Shown here: one piece after another, positions 46,219 through 55,570 of the stretch
How the letters are laid out: each line of letters opens with the position of its first letter
Numbering within the stretch: position 1 is the first letter of the stretch
Source of the DNA: Flavobacteriaceae bacterium MAR_2010_188
Lineage (GTDB): Bacteria; Bacteroidota; Bacteroidia; Flavobacteriales; Flavobacteriaceae
Reading direction: 5' to 3'
DNA: 64,000 bases
NCBI GenBank assembly: GCA_900104375.1
Contig: LT629302.1
Coordinates: 1,828,001 to 1,892,000, forward strand
Program-made: the position numbers and the translations under genes
Notes under the pieces: model-generated
The model's database searches: none
The model's input: the letters and a program-made list of their open reading frames with translations, nothing else
Told to the model about the DNA's origin: nothing

Positions 46219-46685
46219 AATTCGTTCGTGAATGGCTTCACAAAGTTCTTTTTCTCTAGTATAATTTCATATGACTCAAGCTTAGTCGAAAAACAAAGAC
46301 TAAGAAAAAAATATCTTCATAATAGATTATGTAAAACATTCCTTTATTAAAAGATTATCAAAACTAATAATAAATTCGCTCAAAATTTTTAGTCATAAAG
46401 AATACTTTTAAGTTGTTTTTGAGCTGTGATAATGGCAACAGACTTTTATAGGATAAGCTTTTTACCAAGTGTTCTTCACCTAATTTTATTGGACTTACTT
46501 AAAAAACAAGGTTATAATTATAATTATATAGTGATTCATAAGTTGTTTACAAAACGAAGGATCTTATACCTTTAAATTTGAACATAATATAAATTTAGTG
46601 GATAAAATGTTAAAAAATCACCTATTCCGTGCGCCTAAAAATTTCAGGATTTGGAACGCCCTATTTTCAATGGTTTCAGAGCTCA
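46219..46685. other. Right end of the island, no gene recognised
   Basis: 467 bp of AT-rich DNA between VPS10 copy B and the right repeat. One 47-codon frame (46432-46575) is present, but it resembles no family I know. This is where an integrase gene would often be, and none is visible. Confidence 0.5.
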
Positions 46686-46866
46686 AGTTCGATTCTCTCC
46701 GACTCCACAATTAAGTGCAACTTGTTTGCGATTTAGAGCATAAAAAGTTCAACAAGTATTACTTGATTGAACTTTTTTGTTTTAAAGCGTCTGGGCTGCA
46801 AGCACAGCAAGTTGCATTTACAATATGGGAGTGAAAGTGAACAACCCCGTTAATCTCTCCGACTCC
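46686..46866 (+). repeat. Right copy of 181-bp direct repeat (attR-like, free ssrA 3' end)
   Basis: It matches 22705-22885 with three mismatches, including the tmRNA 3' half T-arm, acceptor strand, terminator (46742-46781) and the second TCTCTCCGACTCC core (46854-46866; first core 46694-46706). Upstream bases (CAGAGCTCA) do not continue the tmRNA and cannot form the T-stem, so this is a scar, not a second tmRNA gene. Confidence 0.95.
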
Positions 46867-46873
46867 CTCAACA

Positions 46874-46912
46874 CCCCTGTAAAAAATTATTTACAGGGGG
46901 TTTTATTTTTGT
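46874..46912 (+). terminator. Terminator-like hairpin beyond the right repeat
   Basis: CCCCTGTAAA (46874-46883) pairs with TTTACAGGGG (46890-46899) around a 6-nt loop, followed by GTTTTATTTTT. It resembles the CCTGTAA hairpin at 22907 after the left repeat. Confidence 0.82.
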
Positions 46913-47116
46913 TTCAGCCAGCTTGAAAATTTGCTGTTATGCGATAAAGATTCAGAACTTCCACAAAACTCCTAAACCAATTATCAAGTCGGACTTTTAA
47001 ACCTATTATAATTCCTAATCCCGTATAATTTTATGATGATTTTTGGATTTTTGACATTTCATTAAGTTTTTTTTAAGAACTTTGTGTATATTTCCTTTCA
47101 ACTTAATCAATTAACT

Positions 47117-50100
47117 ATGAATCAAAAAATTATTTTTTCCAGGATGGGTTTCTCTCCGGGTAAAGGCAAAAATACCCACGTATTTTTCTGCCTTATTCTT
47201 ATGTTATTTACTGTAGGCGGACAGCAATTCGCTAATGCGGAAACTTTAGCAGAGCGCTATTTACAACAAACTGTGAGTGGAACGGTGACTGACCAAGATG
47301 GTTTACCATTGCCTGGTGTTAATGTAGTTGTTAGAGGAACTACAACTGGGACACAGACAGACTTTGATGGTAATTACAGTCTCAACGTCGCATCTGGTGA
47401 AACTCTCGTTTTTAGCTATGTTGGTTACAAAACTATAGAAATGGTGGTAACCGATCAAACTGTGATTAATCTTAGCTTGCCAGAAGATGCAGGCTTACTG
47501 GATGAAATCGTGGTCACCGGTTATACCCAGCAAACACGAGGAGACATTACTGGTTCTGTGTCATCAGTAGATGTTTCGGAAGCTACCAAAGTTCCAATTG
47601 TAAATGCTGCAGAGGCACTGCAAGGCCGAGTGACTGGAGTAACTGTTCAAAATGATGGTTCTCCTGGCGCCTCTCCTATAGTTAGGATTAGGGGTTATGG
47701 TACAAGCAATAATAATAATCCACTTTATATTATCGATGGTGTTCAAACTGATGACCCATCAATACTAAACAGCATTAACTCTAGTGATATCGATCAGATG
47801 AACGTGCTAAAAGACGGTGCTGCGGCAATATATGGTGCTAGGGCTTCAAATGGAGTTGTTATCATTACCACAAAGAACGGTGGATATAATATGGCTTCAC
47901 CTTCTATCTCCGTAGATGCGTACGTTGGTTTTTCCGAAGCTTCGAACTTACCTAATCTTTTAAATCCTCAGCAACATGGTGAGATGATATTTCAGAGTTT
48001 AAGGAATGATGGCGCAGACGTGACCCACCCTCAATATGGAGAAGGAGCAAATCCAGTGGTTCCAGATATGATTCAGGGTATTCCTGTTGATGTTACGGTT
48101 CCTCAGGGTGGAACTAATTGGTTAGATGAATTGTTTCGCGAAGCATTAACCTACAACACTTCGGTGAGTATGGAGAACGGAAATGAAGGCGGAAAGTACT
48201 TATTATCGATAAATTATCTTAGAAGAGATGGTATACAGGTTGAAACGGGTTATGAAAGAGCTGTTACTAGATTAAACTCTGAGTTTAAAGTTGGTAATAG
48301 ATTAAGAGTGGGAGAACATTTAAATGTTTCATTTAGCAATACCCAATCTCAAAATGAAGTAAATAATGCTTTAAGGATGTCGCCACTCTTACCAGTAAGA
48401 GATGACAACGGAAATTTCACTGGAACTTACACCGCCTCGGCCGGATTGAGTAATCCTACTAACCCGATTGCTAACCTCATAAGAGCTTCAGACAACTATA
48501 ATAAGTCGTTAAGGATTTTCGGTGACATTTATGCATCTCTCGAAATAATTGACAACCTAACTGTTAAGACTTCCATAGGAGCCGATGTATCTAATTATAA
48601 CGGTAGATTCTTTCTTCCTGTAAATCCAGAGCATTCTGAGCCACGTTCTACAAATGCACTTACAGAACAAGAAGCAAATAACTACCAATGGGTTTGGACA
48701 AATACCATTAACTATAATAAGAATTTTGGAAACCATAGTCTAAACGCTTTAGCAGGTATTGAAGCACTTTCCCAAAGTGGAAAAGGTAAAGGAATCAGTC
48801 GTAACGGTTATCTATTTGAAACACCAGATTTCTATTTGTTGAGTAACGGTTCTGGTGCGCCAATTATCAATTATGCCTATGATGGTAAATCAACATTATA
48901 TTCACTTTTTGGTACAGTTAACTATAATTATCTATCTAGATATTTTCTGTCGGCTACTGTAAGAAGAGATAAATCCTCAAGGTTCTTGGGAGATAATCAA
49001 AGTGATGTGTTCCCTTCCTTTAGTGCAGGTTGGGTAATTAGTGAAGAAGACTTCTTTCCTTCAGATGGATTTATAAACAGATTAAAATTGAAAGCGTCAT
49101 GGGGAGAATTGGGAAATCAAACATTACCTTCTGATAACCCAACTATAAATATTTCAAACTTAAATAACCAATATGCAAACTATGCCTTTAACGGTAGCGG
49201 TTCGCCAACTACTGGAGCAATCCTTACTCAAGTAGGAAATCCAAATCTTAGATGGGAAACCAGTGTCACCAAAAATATTGGGCTAGATTTTGGACTACTT
49301 AATAATAGATTGGATGGAAGCATAGAATTATATGAGATTACAACTAAGGATTTAATAACAAGGGACAACAGTTTAATTAGCACAACTGCTATAGATGCTC
49401 AAGCGCCCCTAGTAAACCTTGGATCAATTAAAAATACAGGTGTTGATTTCAGTCTCGGTTATCAAAGTGAATCGACTTCTGAATTTACTTACGGTATCAA
49501 TTTAAATATTTCGCACTATAAAAATGAAATTACAGATTTGATCAGTGATTTTCAAACTGGTAATACTGGTTTTAGAGGAGGCCCTTTAACAAGATCCTCA
49601 GTCGGTAAACCAATTTCTTATTTTTATGGAAAAAGTGTTGTAGGTATATTTGCCTCCGAGGCCGAGGTTTCTGCAGCTGCAGATCAAGGCTTTGCCAGTC
49701 CGTCTGACGGAGTTGGTCGTTTCCAATATGCAGATATAAATAATGATGGGGTAATTAATGATTCCGATAGAACCGATATAGGATCTCCTCACCCAGATTT
49801 CACCTATGGTATCAACCTAATGGCTCAGTATAAGGGTTTCGATATTTCTGCCTTCTTTTCAGGTTCTCAAGGAAACGATATCTATAATTACCAAAAGGTT
49901 TTTACTGATTTTCCTTTGTTCTTTGATGCCAACCGAAGTTCTAGAGTGCTAGATTCTTTTAGTCCAGATAATCTCAATGCAACCTTACCTGCATTGAGTG
50001 CCACGATTAGAAACGGAGAAACCGATCCTAATTCCTATTATGTTGAAGACGGATCTTATTTTAGGTTGAAAAATCTTCAAATAGGTTATAATTTTACAGG

Positions 50101-50314
50101 AAACGTGGTGGACAGACTTAGAGTGAAAGAATTAAGAGTCTACATTCAAGGCACTAATCTTTTCACGATTACAGACTACAGTGGTTTGGATCCTGAAATC
50201 GGTTCCTTTGACAGTTTAACCTTAGGGGTTGACGGAAATGTTGCAGGTGGCGGTCTTATAACTGTTTATCCTGTATCTAAAATTTATACATTAGGTGTTA
50301 ATATTAATCTTTAG
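47117..50314 (+). CDS. SusC/RagA-type TonB-dependent receptor, no STN domain
   Basis: 1065 residues from ATG 47117. The signal segment is long (residues 20-41), followed by a carboxypeptidase-regulatory-like domain (about 51-122, QQTVSGTVTDQDGLPLPGVNVVVRG). The plug has LLDEIVVTGYTQQTRGDITGSVSSVDVSEATKVP and RIRGYGTSNNNNPLYIIDGVQ. The barrel ends KIYTLGVNINL. Unlike the island receptor it has no STN domain, so it is not a FecR transducer. It lies just outside the right repeat and pairs with the SusD gene two bases downstream. Cargo unknown; no degradative enzyme lies beside it. Confidence 0.92.
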   Translation: MNQKIIFSRMGFSPGKGKNTHVFFCLILMLFTVGGQQFANAETLAERYLQQTVSGTVTDQDGLPLPGVNVVVRGTTTGTQTDFDGNYSLNVASGETLVFSYVGYKTIEMVVTDQTVINLSLPEDAGLLDEIVVTGYTQQTRGDITGSVSSVDVSEATKVPIVNAAEALQGRVTGVTVQNDGSPGASPIVRIRGYGTSNNNNPLYIIDGVQTDDPSILNSINSSDIDQMNVLKDGAAAIYGARASNGVVIITTKNGGYNMASPSISVDAYVGFSEASNLPNLLNPQQHGEMIFQSLRNDGADVTHPQYGEGANPVVPDMIQGIPVDVTVPQGGTNWLDELFREALTYNTSVSMENGNEGGKYLLSINYLRRDGIQVETGYERAVTRLNSEFKVGNRLRVGEHLNVSFSNTQSQNEVNNALRMSPLLPVRDDNGNFTGTYTASAGLSNPTNPIANLIRASDNYNKSLRIFGDIYASLEIIDNLTVKTSIGADVSNYNGRFFLPVNPEHSEPRSTNALTEQEANNYQWVWTNTINYNKNFGNHSLNALAGIEALSQSGKGKGISRNGYLFETPDFYLLSNGSGAPIINYAYDGKSTLYSLFGTVNYNYLSRYFLSATVRRDKSSRFLGDNQSDVFPSFSAGWVISEEDFFPSDGFINRLKLKASWGELGNQTLPSDNPTINISNLNNQYANYAFNGSGSPTTGAILTQVGNPNLRWETSVTKNIGLDFGLLNNRLDGSIELYEITTKDLITRDNSLISTTAIDAQAPLVNLGSIKNTGVDFSLGYQSESTSEFTYGINLNISHYKNEITDLISDFQTGNTGFRGGPLTRSSVGKPISYFYGKSVVGIFASEAEVSAAADQGFASPSDGVGRFQYADINNDGVINDSDRTDIGSPHPDFTYGINLMAQYKGFDISAFFSGSQGNDIYNYQKVFTDFPLFFDANRSSRVLDSFSPDNLNATLPALSATIRNGETDPNSYYVEDGSYFRLKNLQIGYNFTGNVVDRLRVKELRVYIQGTNLFTITDYSGLDPEIGSFDSLTLGVDGNVAGGGLITVYPVSKIYTLGVNINL

Positions 50315-50316
50315 TA

Positions 50317-52005
50317 ATGATGAAAAAGAAACTATTTTATTATTTCCTTCCTTTCCTAGCATTTGTAGCTTGTAGTGAGGAATTTACAGATACGCCTGCA
50401 GTTGGAGCGCTTAGTGATGAAGCTTTACAGAATGCGCAGGGTATCGATCTTTTACTTACTGGAGCTTATTCTGCTCTAGACGGAGTTGTAAATAATAATG
50501 GCGGAAACGGTTTTGCCGTAAGTCCAGATAATTGGTGGTTCGATGTGATGTCTGATGATGCACATAAAGGAAGTACGGACGGTGATCAAGCCGACCTTTA
50601 CACCCTTGAAACTTATGCCTTCACTCCAGCAAATCCTTATGTTTTAGGTAAGTGGGAAGCTCTATACGGCGGGGTTAACCGTGCCAATGCAGTTATTAAC
50701 GTAATTGAAGGTATTGAAGATGGCGATTTTACCGCAAAGATGGCAGAAGCAAAATTTATAAGAGGCTATCTAAATTTTGAATTACAGAAGATTTTTGGTA
50801 ATCCTGCTCTTATAACAGCCGAAAATTATGCCAATACGGAATTCAATCAACCTAATACAGGTCCTATATGGGCAGAAATAGAAGCAGACCAACAATTTGC
50901 AATAGACAATCTTCCAGAAACTCAACCTGAGCCTGGTAGACCAAATTTATGGACTGCCAAAGCATTCTTAGGAAAAACCTATCTATTTCAACAAAAATGG
51001 CAAGAAGCGTTTAATATTCTTAAGGATGTAATAGACAACGGACCGTATGCTCTTAATCCAGAGTTTGTCGCAAATTTTACTGCTGCTGGAGAAAATAGCT
51101 CAGAATCTGTTTTTGCGATCCAGTTTGCGGCAGATGATGGATTATCTTTTGACGGGAATATAGGAAGTACTTTAAATTTTCCCAACGCTTTAGGCTGGTG
51201 TTGTGGCTTTTATGTTCCGACCCAAGACTTAGTAGACGCTTATCAAACAGGTAGTGATGGCTTACCCTTGCTCGATACTTATAGTAACACTCATGTCGCA
51301 TCAGATTATGGGATTGAAAGTGAGGAAGCTTTTACTCCAGAGACCGGACCTCTTGATCCTCGTTTGGATTATACCGTTGGAAGACGTGGTATTCAATACA
51401 ACGGATATGGAATTAATCCTGGAAAGGAATGGGTAAGAAACAGTTTTGCTGATATTTCTGGTCCTTACCTGCCAAAAAAGAATGTTTATTATGCAGGTGA
51501 AGATGTAAACATGGGAACGGGAGGCTGGGGCCAGCAAAGTCCAGGAGTAAATTACAATGTAATGAGATTTTCTGGGGTCTTGCTGATGGCTGCTGAAGCA
51601 GCTGTGCAAATTGGAGATTTAGCTACTGCATTAGAATATGTGAATATGGTCAGGCTTAGAGCGAAAAACTCTACCTATGTCAAGGCAGAAGACGGTTCTC
51701 CCGCTGCTAATTACGTAATTGAGGCTTACGGTTCTTTTCCCGATGCCGATTATGCTTTAAAAGCTGTTCGATTCGAAAGAAGATTAGAGCTAGCGATGGA
51801 AGGACACCGATATTTTGATTTGGCCCGTTATGGCGCAACTTACATGAAAAATGTAATTGATGCTTATGTGGCAAACGAAACCGAAACCATCGGCAATTTT
51901 GGCCCAAAAGTAACAGCATTCAAACCTTATATGGTCATTATGCCTATACCGACGACTGCCATTGATCTCTCTGGAAATATCTTAACCCAAAACACAGGAT
52001 ATTAA
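50317..52005 (+). CDS. SusD/RagB-type surface lipoprotein
   Basis: A 562-residue lipoprotein with lipobox LAFVAC (Cys19). It has the classic RagB/SusD pattern: LTGAYSALDGV, LGKWEALYGGVNRANAVINVIEG, MAEAKFIRGYLNFELQKIFGNPALIT, WTAKAFLGKTYLFQQKWQEAFNILKDVID and the end VRFERRLELAMEGHRYFDLARYGATY, then ILTQNTGY. It works as the substrate-binding lid for the SusC protein just upstream (2 bp gap). It belongs to a different SusD class from the island protein. Confidence 0.93.
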   Translation: MMKKKLFYYFLPFLAFVACSEEFTDTPAVGALSDEALQNAQGIDLLLTGAYSALDGVVNNNGGNGFAVSPDNWWFDVMSDDAHKGSTDGDQADLYTLETYAFTPANPYVLGKWEALYGGVNRANAVINVIEGIEDGDFTAKMAEAKFIRGYLNFELQKIFGNPALITAENYANTEFNQPNTGPIWAEIEADQQFAIDNLPETQPEPGRPNLWTAKAFLGKTYLFQQKWQEAFNILKDVIDNGPYALNPEFVANFTAAGENSSESVFAIQFAADDGLSFDGNIGSTLNFPNALGWCCGFYVPTQDLVDAYQTGSDGLPLLDTYSNTHVASDYGIESEEAFTPETGPLDPRLDYTVGRRGIQYNGYGINPGKEWVRNSFADISGPYLPKKNVYYAGEDVNMGTGGWGQQSPGVNYNVMRFSGVLLMAAEAAVQIGDLATALEYVNMVRLRAKNSTYVKAEDGSPAANYVIEAYGSFPDADYALKAVRFERRLELAMEGHRYFDLARYGATYMKNVIDAYVANETETIGNFGPKVTAFKPYMVIMPIPTTAIDLSGNILTQNTGY

Positions 52006-52131
52006 TAAACCATAGAGAATAATAAATTATTGATTATTATTGAGAGCTTGTTTAAATAGAATTCAATCTGTTTAGGCGAGCTCTTAATCTTAATAGTAAA
52101 TGCTACTACCACTATAATATTATATTTTACA

Positions 52132-55100
52132 ATGAGAAGTTATATTAATAATAGAATCAACCTACTGCAAGTATGTTTTGCTTGCTTATTAATGGGTTGT
52201 AATTCTAATACCACAGAATCTAAAGACGATATATCGACTTCCAATAGCGATCTTCAAAAAAACTTCTCGCAATTAGACCATAAATCTTCAGGAGTTGATT
52301 TTCAAAATAATCTCAAAGAAAACGATAGTCTTAATTACTTCAGTTATTCTTATCTCTATATGGGCGGTGGGGTTGCTACCGGTGATATCAATAATGATGG
52401 TCTAGCAGATTTATTTTTTACCGGCAATATGGAGAAGAACAGACTATATCTTAACAAAGGGAATATGAAGTTTGAAGACATAACGGAGCAAGCTGGCGTA
52501 GGAGGCGATAGTCGATGGTTTACCGGGGTAACGATGGTAGATATTAATAATGATGGTTTTTTGGATATCTATGTTTCAGCCTCCGGGAAATTTGAACCTC
52601 GGGAAAACTTATTATACGTTAACAATACAGATGGGACTTTTACCGAAAAAGGTGAATCTTATGGCATAGCGGATAAGGGTCAGAGTGTGCAATCAACCTT
52701 TTTTGATTATGATATGGACGGAGATTTGGATCTTTATGTCGCAAACTATCCTTCTACAAACTTCACTGCCCCTAACCCTTACTATTCATTTAAGATGAAA
52801 ACCGTTAAGGATGATGAAACAGATAATCTCTATAGAAACGATGGTGGAATATTTACAAAAGTCACCAATGAATCTGGGCTGAAATCGTTCGGCCTTACAT
52901 TAAGCGCAACGGTCGGCGATTTAAATGAGGATTGCTGGCCAGATTTATATATTTCCAATGATTTTAGCACACCCGATTATTTATATCTTAATAATCAAGA
53001 CGGCACCTTTACCAATGTGTTAAAGGAGGCAACTCGGCAAACGTCTTTCTACGGTATGGGTGTAGATATCGCTGACTATAATAACGACGGATTATTGGAT
53101 ATTCTTCAAATGGATATGGCCGCGAAAAACAATCGCAGGTCTAAAGCCAACATGGCTAGCATGAATCCTTCTTTGTTCTGGAGCACCGTTAACTCCGGCT
53201 TCCATTACCAATATATGTACAATTCCCTTCAAACAAATCAGGGAAATTTAAACGGTAATGTTCCACAATTTAGTAACACTTCCCGTATTGCCGGAGTACA
53301 AGCAACCGATTGGAGCTGGGCGGCACTTTTTGCCGACCTCAACAATGATGGGTGGAAGGATATTTACATTACTAACGGTACAAGACGAGAAATTAATAAT
53401 AAGGATTTTTTTAACGAACTAAAGAAACGGCCGAGTCAAAATGATAGCCTGTTAAAGACTTCCCTAGAAATACCATCAGAAAAAGTGGATAATTTTGCCT
53501 TCAAGAATAATGGGGATATGACTTTTGACTCGGCCAATGATAACTGGGGACTTCATTATCAAGGATTTTCTAACGGCGCCGTATACGTCGATTTAGACAA
53601 TGATGGGGATTTAGAAATCGTGACAAATAATATCGACGATTATGCAAGCATTTTTGTTAATAATAATGTTGACGAAAACAATTTTCTTGAGATAGCGCTT
53701 AACGGGCCAGATAAAAATAGATTTGGAATTGGCACTCGAGTTTATCTCAAAAATGGCAATCAATCACAAATGCAAGAGCTCAATCTTTCAAGGGGATTTC
53801 AATCTTCGGTCGCACCGTTATTGCATTTTGGGGTTGGTCCCAATGATAAAATTAAAGAAATCAAAGTTGTCTGGCCAGACAAAAGAATTCAAATATTGAA
53901 GGATGTCGCTGCTAATCAAAAGTTAGTTTTAGAATATTCGAATTCTTCAGAAGCGGGACCTCAAATTGAGATTCCTAATGACAAAATGTTTATTACAATG
54001 AACGCCGATTCGTTAAACATCAACTATAAACACACCGAAAATATGTTCGATGATTTTGAAAAGGAAATACTTCTTCCTCATAAAACGTCGATGTTTGGTC
54101 CCGGTATGGCAGTCGGTGATTTAAACGGCGATGGTTTAGACGATTTATTTATCGGAGGTGCTGCCCAATCAGCGGCTGTTATTTATTTTCAAACTTCGCA
54201 TGGCTTTACGAAGAAATCTTTCGCTGATATTAATGCCGATGGAAAATTTGAAGATTTAGGCGCACTGATTTTCGATGCCGATGGTGATGGAGATAATGAC
54301 ATTTATGTGGTCAGCGGTGGAAACGAATTTAGCAGCGACTCAGAAATGCTTCAAGATCGTTTGTATCTCCACAAAAACGGCAACTTTGTAAAGTCCACTA
54401 CTGCCCTACCCAAAATGCTCAGCAGCGGTTCCCGCGTCTACGCGAACGATTTTGACCAGGATGGTGATTTGGACCTTTTTGTCGGAGGTCGATTGATACC
54501 CGGAAATTACCCTGCACCCGCCAACAGTTATATATTAGAAAATCAGTCTGAAAAAGACAATCCAAAATTCGTAGATGTTACACCTAAAATTGCTCCAGGA
54601 TTAATTGAATCTGGTTTAGTCACCAGCGCAAGCTGGACAGATATAGATAATGATGGTTGGACCGATTTGGTTATTGCTGGAGAATGGATGCCGATTAAGG
54701 TTTTCAAAAACGAAAAAGGTCAATTTGTAGATATTTCTCAACAACTAGGATTAGGTGATACCACTGGTTGGTGGTTTAGCTTAAAAGAAGGCGATTTTGA
54801 TAATGACGGCGACATGGATTTTATCGCAGGTAATTTAGGTCTCAACTATAAATATCAAGCTCGAGAAGATGCTAGCTTCGACATATATTATTCAGATTTC
54901 GATAGTAATGGTGTCAATGATATTGTACTAAGTTATTTTAACGACGGCGAAAAATTTCCGGTGCGAGGAAGGGAATGTTCTTCACAGCAAATGCCAGGGA
55001 TAAAGAAAAAATTTGAAAATTATTCATCTTTTGCCAATGCAAACCTCGAAGATATTTATACCACCGACTATCTAAAAAATGCTTTACATTATCAGGTGAA

Positions 55101-55506
55101 ATCTTTTGCAAGTGTATATATAGAAAATACTGCGGATGGTTTTATATTTCATAAACTTCCTATGGAAGCACAAATTTCTAACATCAATCAAATTTTGGTT
55201 GATGATTATAATCACGATGGAAATTTAGATGCCTTGATAGTTGGCAATCTTTATGCGTCAGAAGTAGAGACACCACGCGCAGATGCAGGTATAGGTCTGC
55301 TTTTAGCAGGAGATGGCCAGGGAGATTTTAAGATAGTCAACGCTCGTGAAAGCGGATTTTTCGTACCGGGTGATGTTAAAGATATGGTTAGGTTGAAAAC
55401 AAAAAATGGAGAATATATTGTCTGCGCCAAGAACAATGATTTCTTACAGCTGATTAAGGTGATAGAGCCTGCTTCTAAAACCGATGGAATTGCTTCAAAA
55501 AATTAA
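52132..55506 (+). CDS. CRTAC1-like FG-GAP/VCBS repeat lipoprotein with UnbV/ASPIC domain
   Basis: A 1124-residue lipoprotein (lipobox LLMGC, Cys23). It has many FG-GAP/VCBS calcium-binding repeats of type GDINNDGLADLFFTGN, DINNDGFLDIYVSA and DLDNDGDLEIVTNN, forming two seven-bladed propellers. A UnbV/ASPIC segment sits between them near residues 520-600 (RFGIGTRVYLKNGNQSQMQEL, SSVAPLLHFGVG, IKVVWPDK). Proteins of this type commonly follow SusC/SusD genes in Bacteroidota and are thought to be surface-exposed binding proteins. It lies 126 bp after susD and is probably co-expressed. Biochemical role unknown. Confidence 0.9.
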   Translation: MRSYINNRINLLQVCFACLLMGCNSNTTESKDDISTSNSDLQKNFSQLDHKSSGVDFQNNLKENDSLNYFSYSYLYMGGGVATGDINNDGLADLFFTGNMEKNRLYLNKGNMKFEDITEQAGVGGDSRWFTGVTMVDINNDGFLDIYVSASGKFEPRENLLYVNNTDGTFTEKGESYGIADKGQSVQSTFFDYDMDGDLDLYVANYPSTNFTAPNPYYSFKMKTVKDDETDNLYRNDGGIFTKVTNESGLKSFGLTLSATVGDLNEDCWPDLYISNDFSTPDYLYLNNQDGTFTNVLKEATRQTSFYGMGVDIADYNNDGLLDILQMDMAAKNNRRSKANMASMNPSLFWSTVNSGFHYQYMYNSLQTNQGNLNGNVPQFSNTSRIAGVQATDWSWAALFADLNNDGWKDIYITNGTRREINNKDFFNELKKRPSQNDSLLKTSLEIPSEKVDNFAFKNNGDMTFDSANDNWGLHYQGFSNGAVYVDLDNDGDLEIVTNNIDDYASIFVNNNVDENNFLEIALNGPDKNRFGIGTRVYLKNGNQSQMQELNLSRGFQSSVAPLLHFGVGPNDKIKEIKVVWPDKRIQILKDVAANQKLVLEYSNSSEAGPQIEIPNDKMFITMNADSLNINYKHTENMFDDFEKEILLPHKTSMFGPGMAVGDLNGDGLDDLFIGGAAQSAAVIYFQTSHGFTKKSFADINADGKFEDLGALIFDADGDGDNDIYVVSGGNEFSSDSEMLQDRLYLHKNGNFVKSTTALPKMLSSGSRVYANDFDQDGDLDLFVGGRLIPGNYPAPANSYILENQSEKDNPKFVDVTPKIAPGLIESGLVTSASWTDIDNDGWTDLVIAGEWMPIKVFKNEKGQFVDISQQLGLGDTTGWWFSLKEGDFDNDGDMDFIAGNLGLNYKYQAREDASFDIYYSDFDSNGVNDIVLSYFNDGEKFPVRGRECSSQQMPGIKKKFENYSSFANANLEDIYTTDYLKNALHYQVKSFASVYIENTADGFIFHKLPMEAQISNINQILVDDYNHDGNLDALIVGNLYASEVETPRADAGIGLLLAGDGQGDFKIVNARESGFFVPGDVKDMVRLKTKNGEYIVCAKNNDFLQLIKVIEPASKTDGIASKN

Positions 55507-55570
55507 AACCTTTAATATGAAATTTTCTATTTAGCAAAAGAATCTTAACCTAAGTAATATTTAATTTCTT

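Larger units (their letters stand above)
22705..46866. mobile_element. Putative genomic island at ssrA carrying a peptide-utilisation locus
   Basis: The 181-bp direct repeats at each end place the interior between an intact tmRNA gene (left) and a free tmRNA 3' end (right), the layout left by integration into the 3' end of ssrA. Offset between copies is 23,981 bp. All 11 interior genes (23120-46218) are related to peptide uptake or breakdown or to their regulation. I see no tyrosine recombinase, excisionase, relaxase or transposase, so the element may have lost its integrase, or the repeat may come from another recombination event. Recombination between the repeats would remove the whole locus and leave ssrA intact. 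Confidence 0.6.

Noticed and set aside
46432-46575. 47-codon frame starting MATDFYRISF as an integrase or transposase remnant
   Set aside because: It lies where an integrase could be, but shows no recombinase motif, and its composition is that of AT-rich noncoding DNA.
46686-46866. Possible second tmRNA gene
   Set aside because: Only the 3' half of the T-arm, acceptor strand and terminator are present. There is no 5' acceptor strand, tag frame or pseudoknot region upstream.
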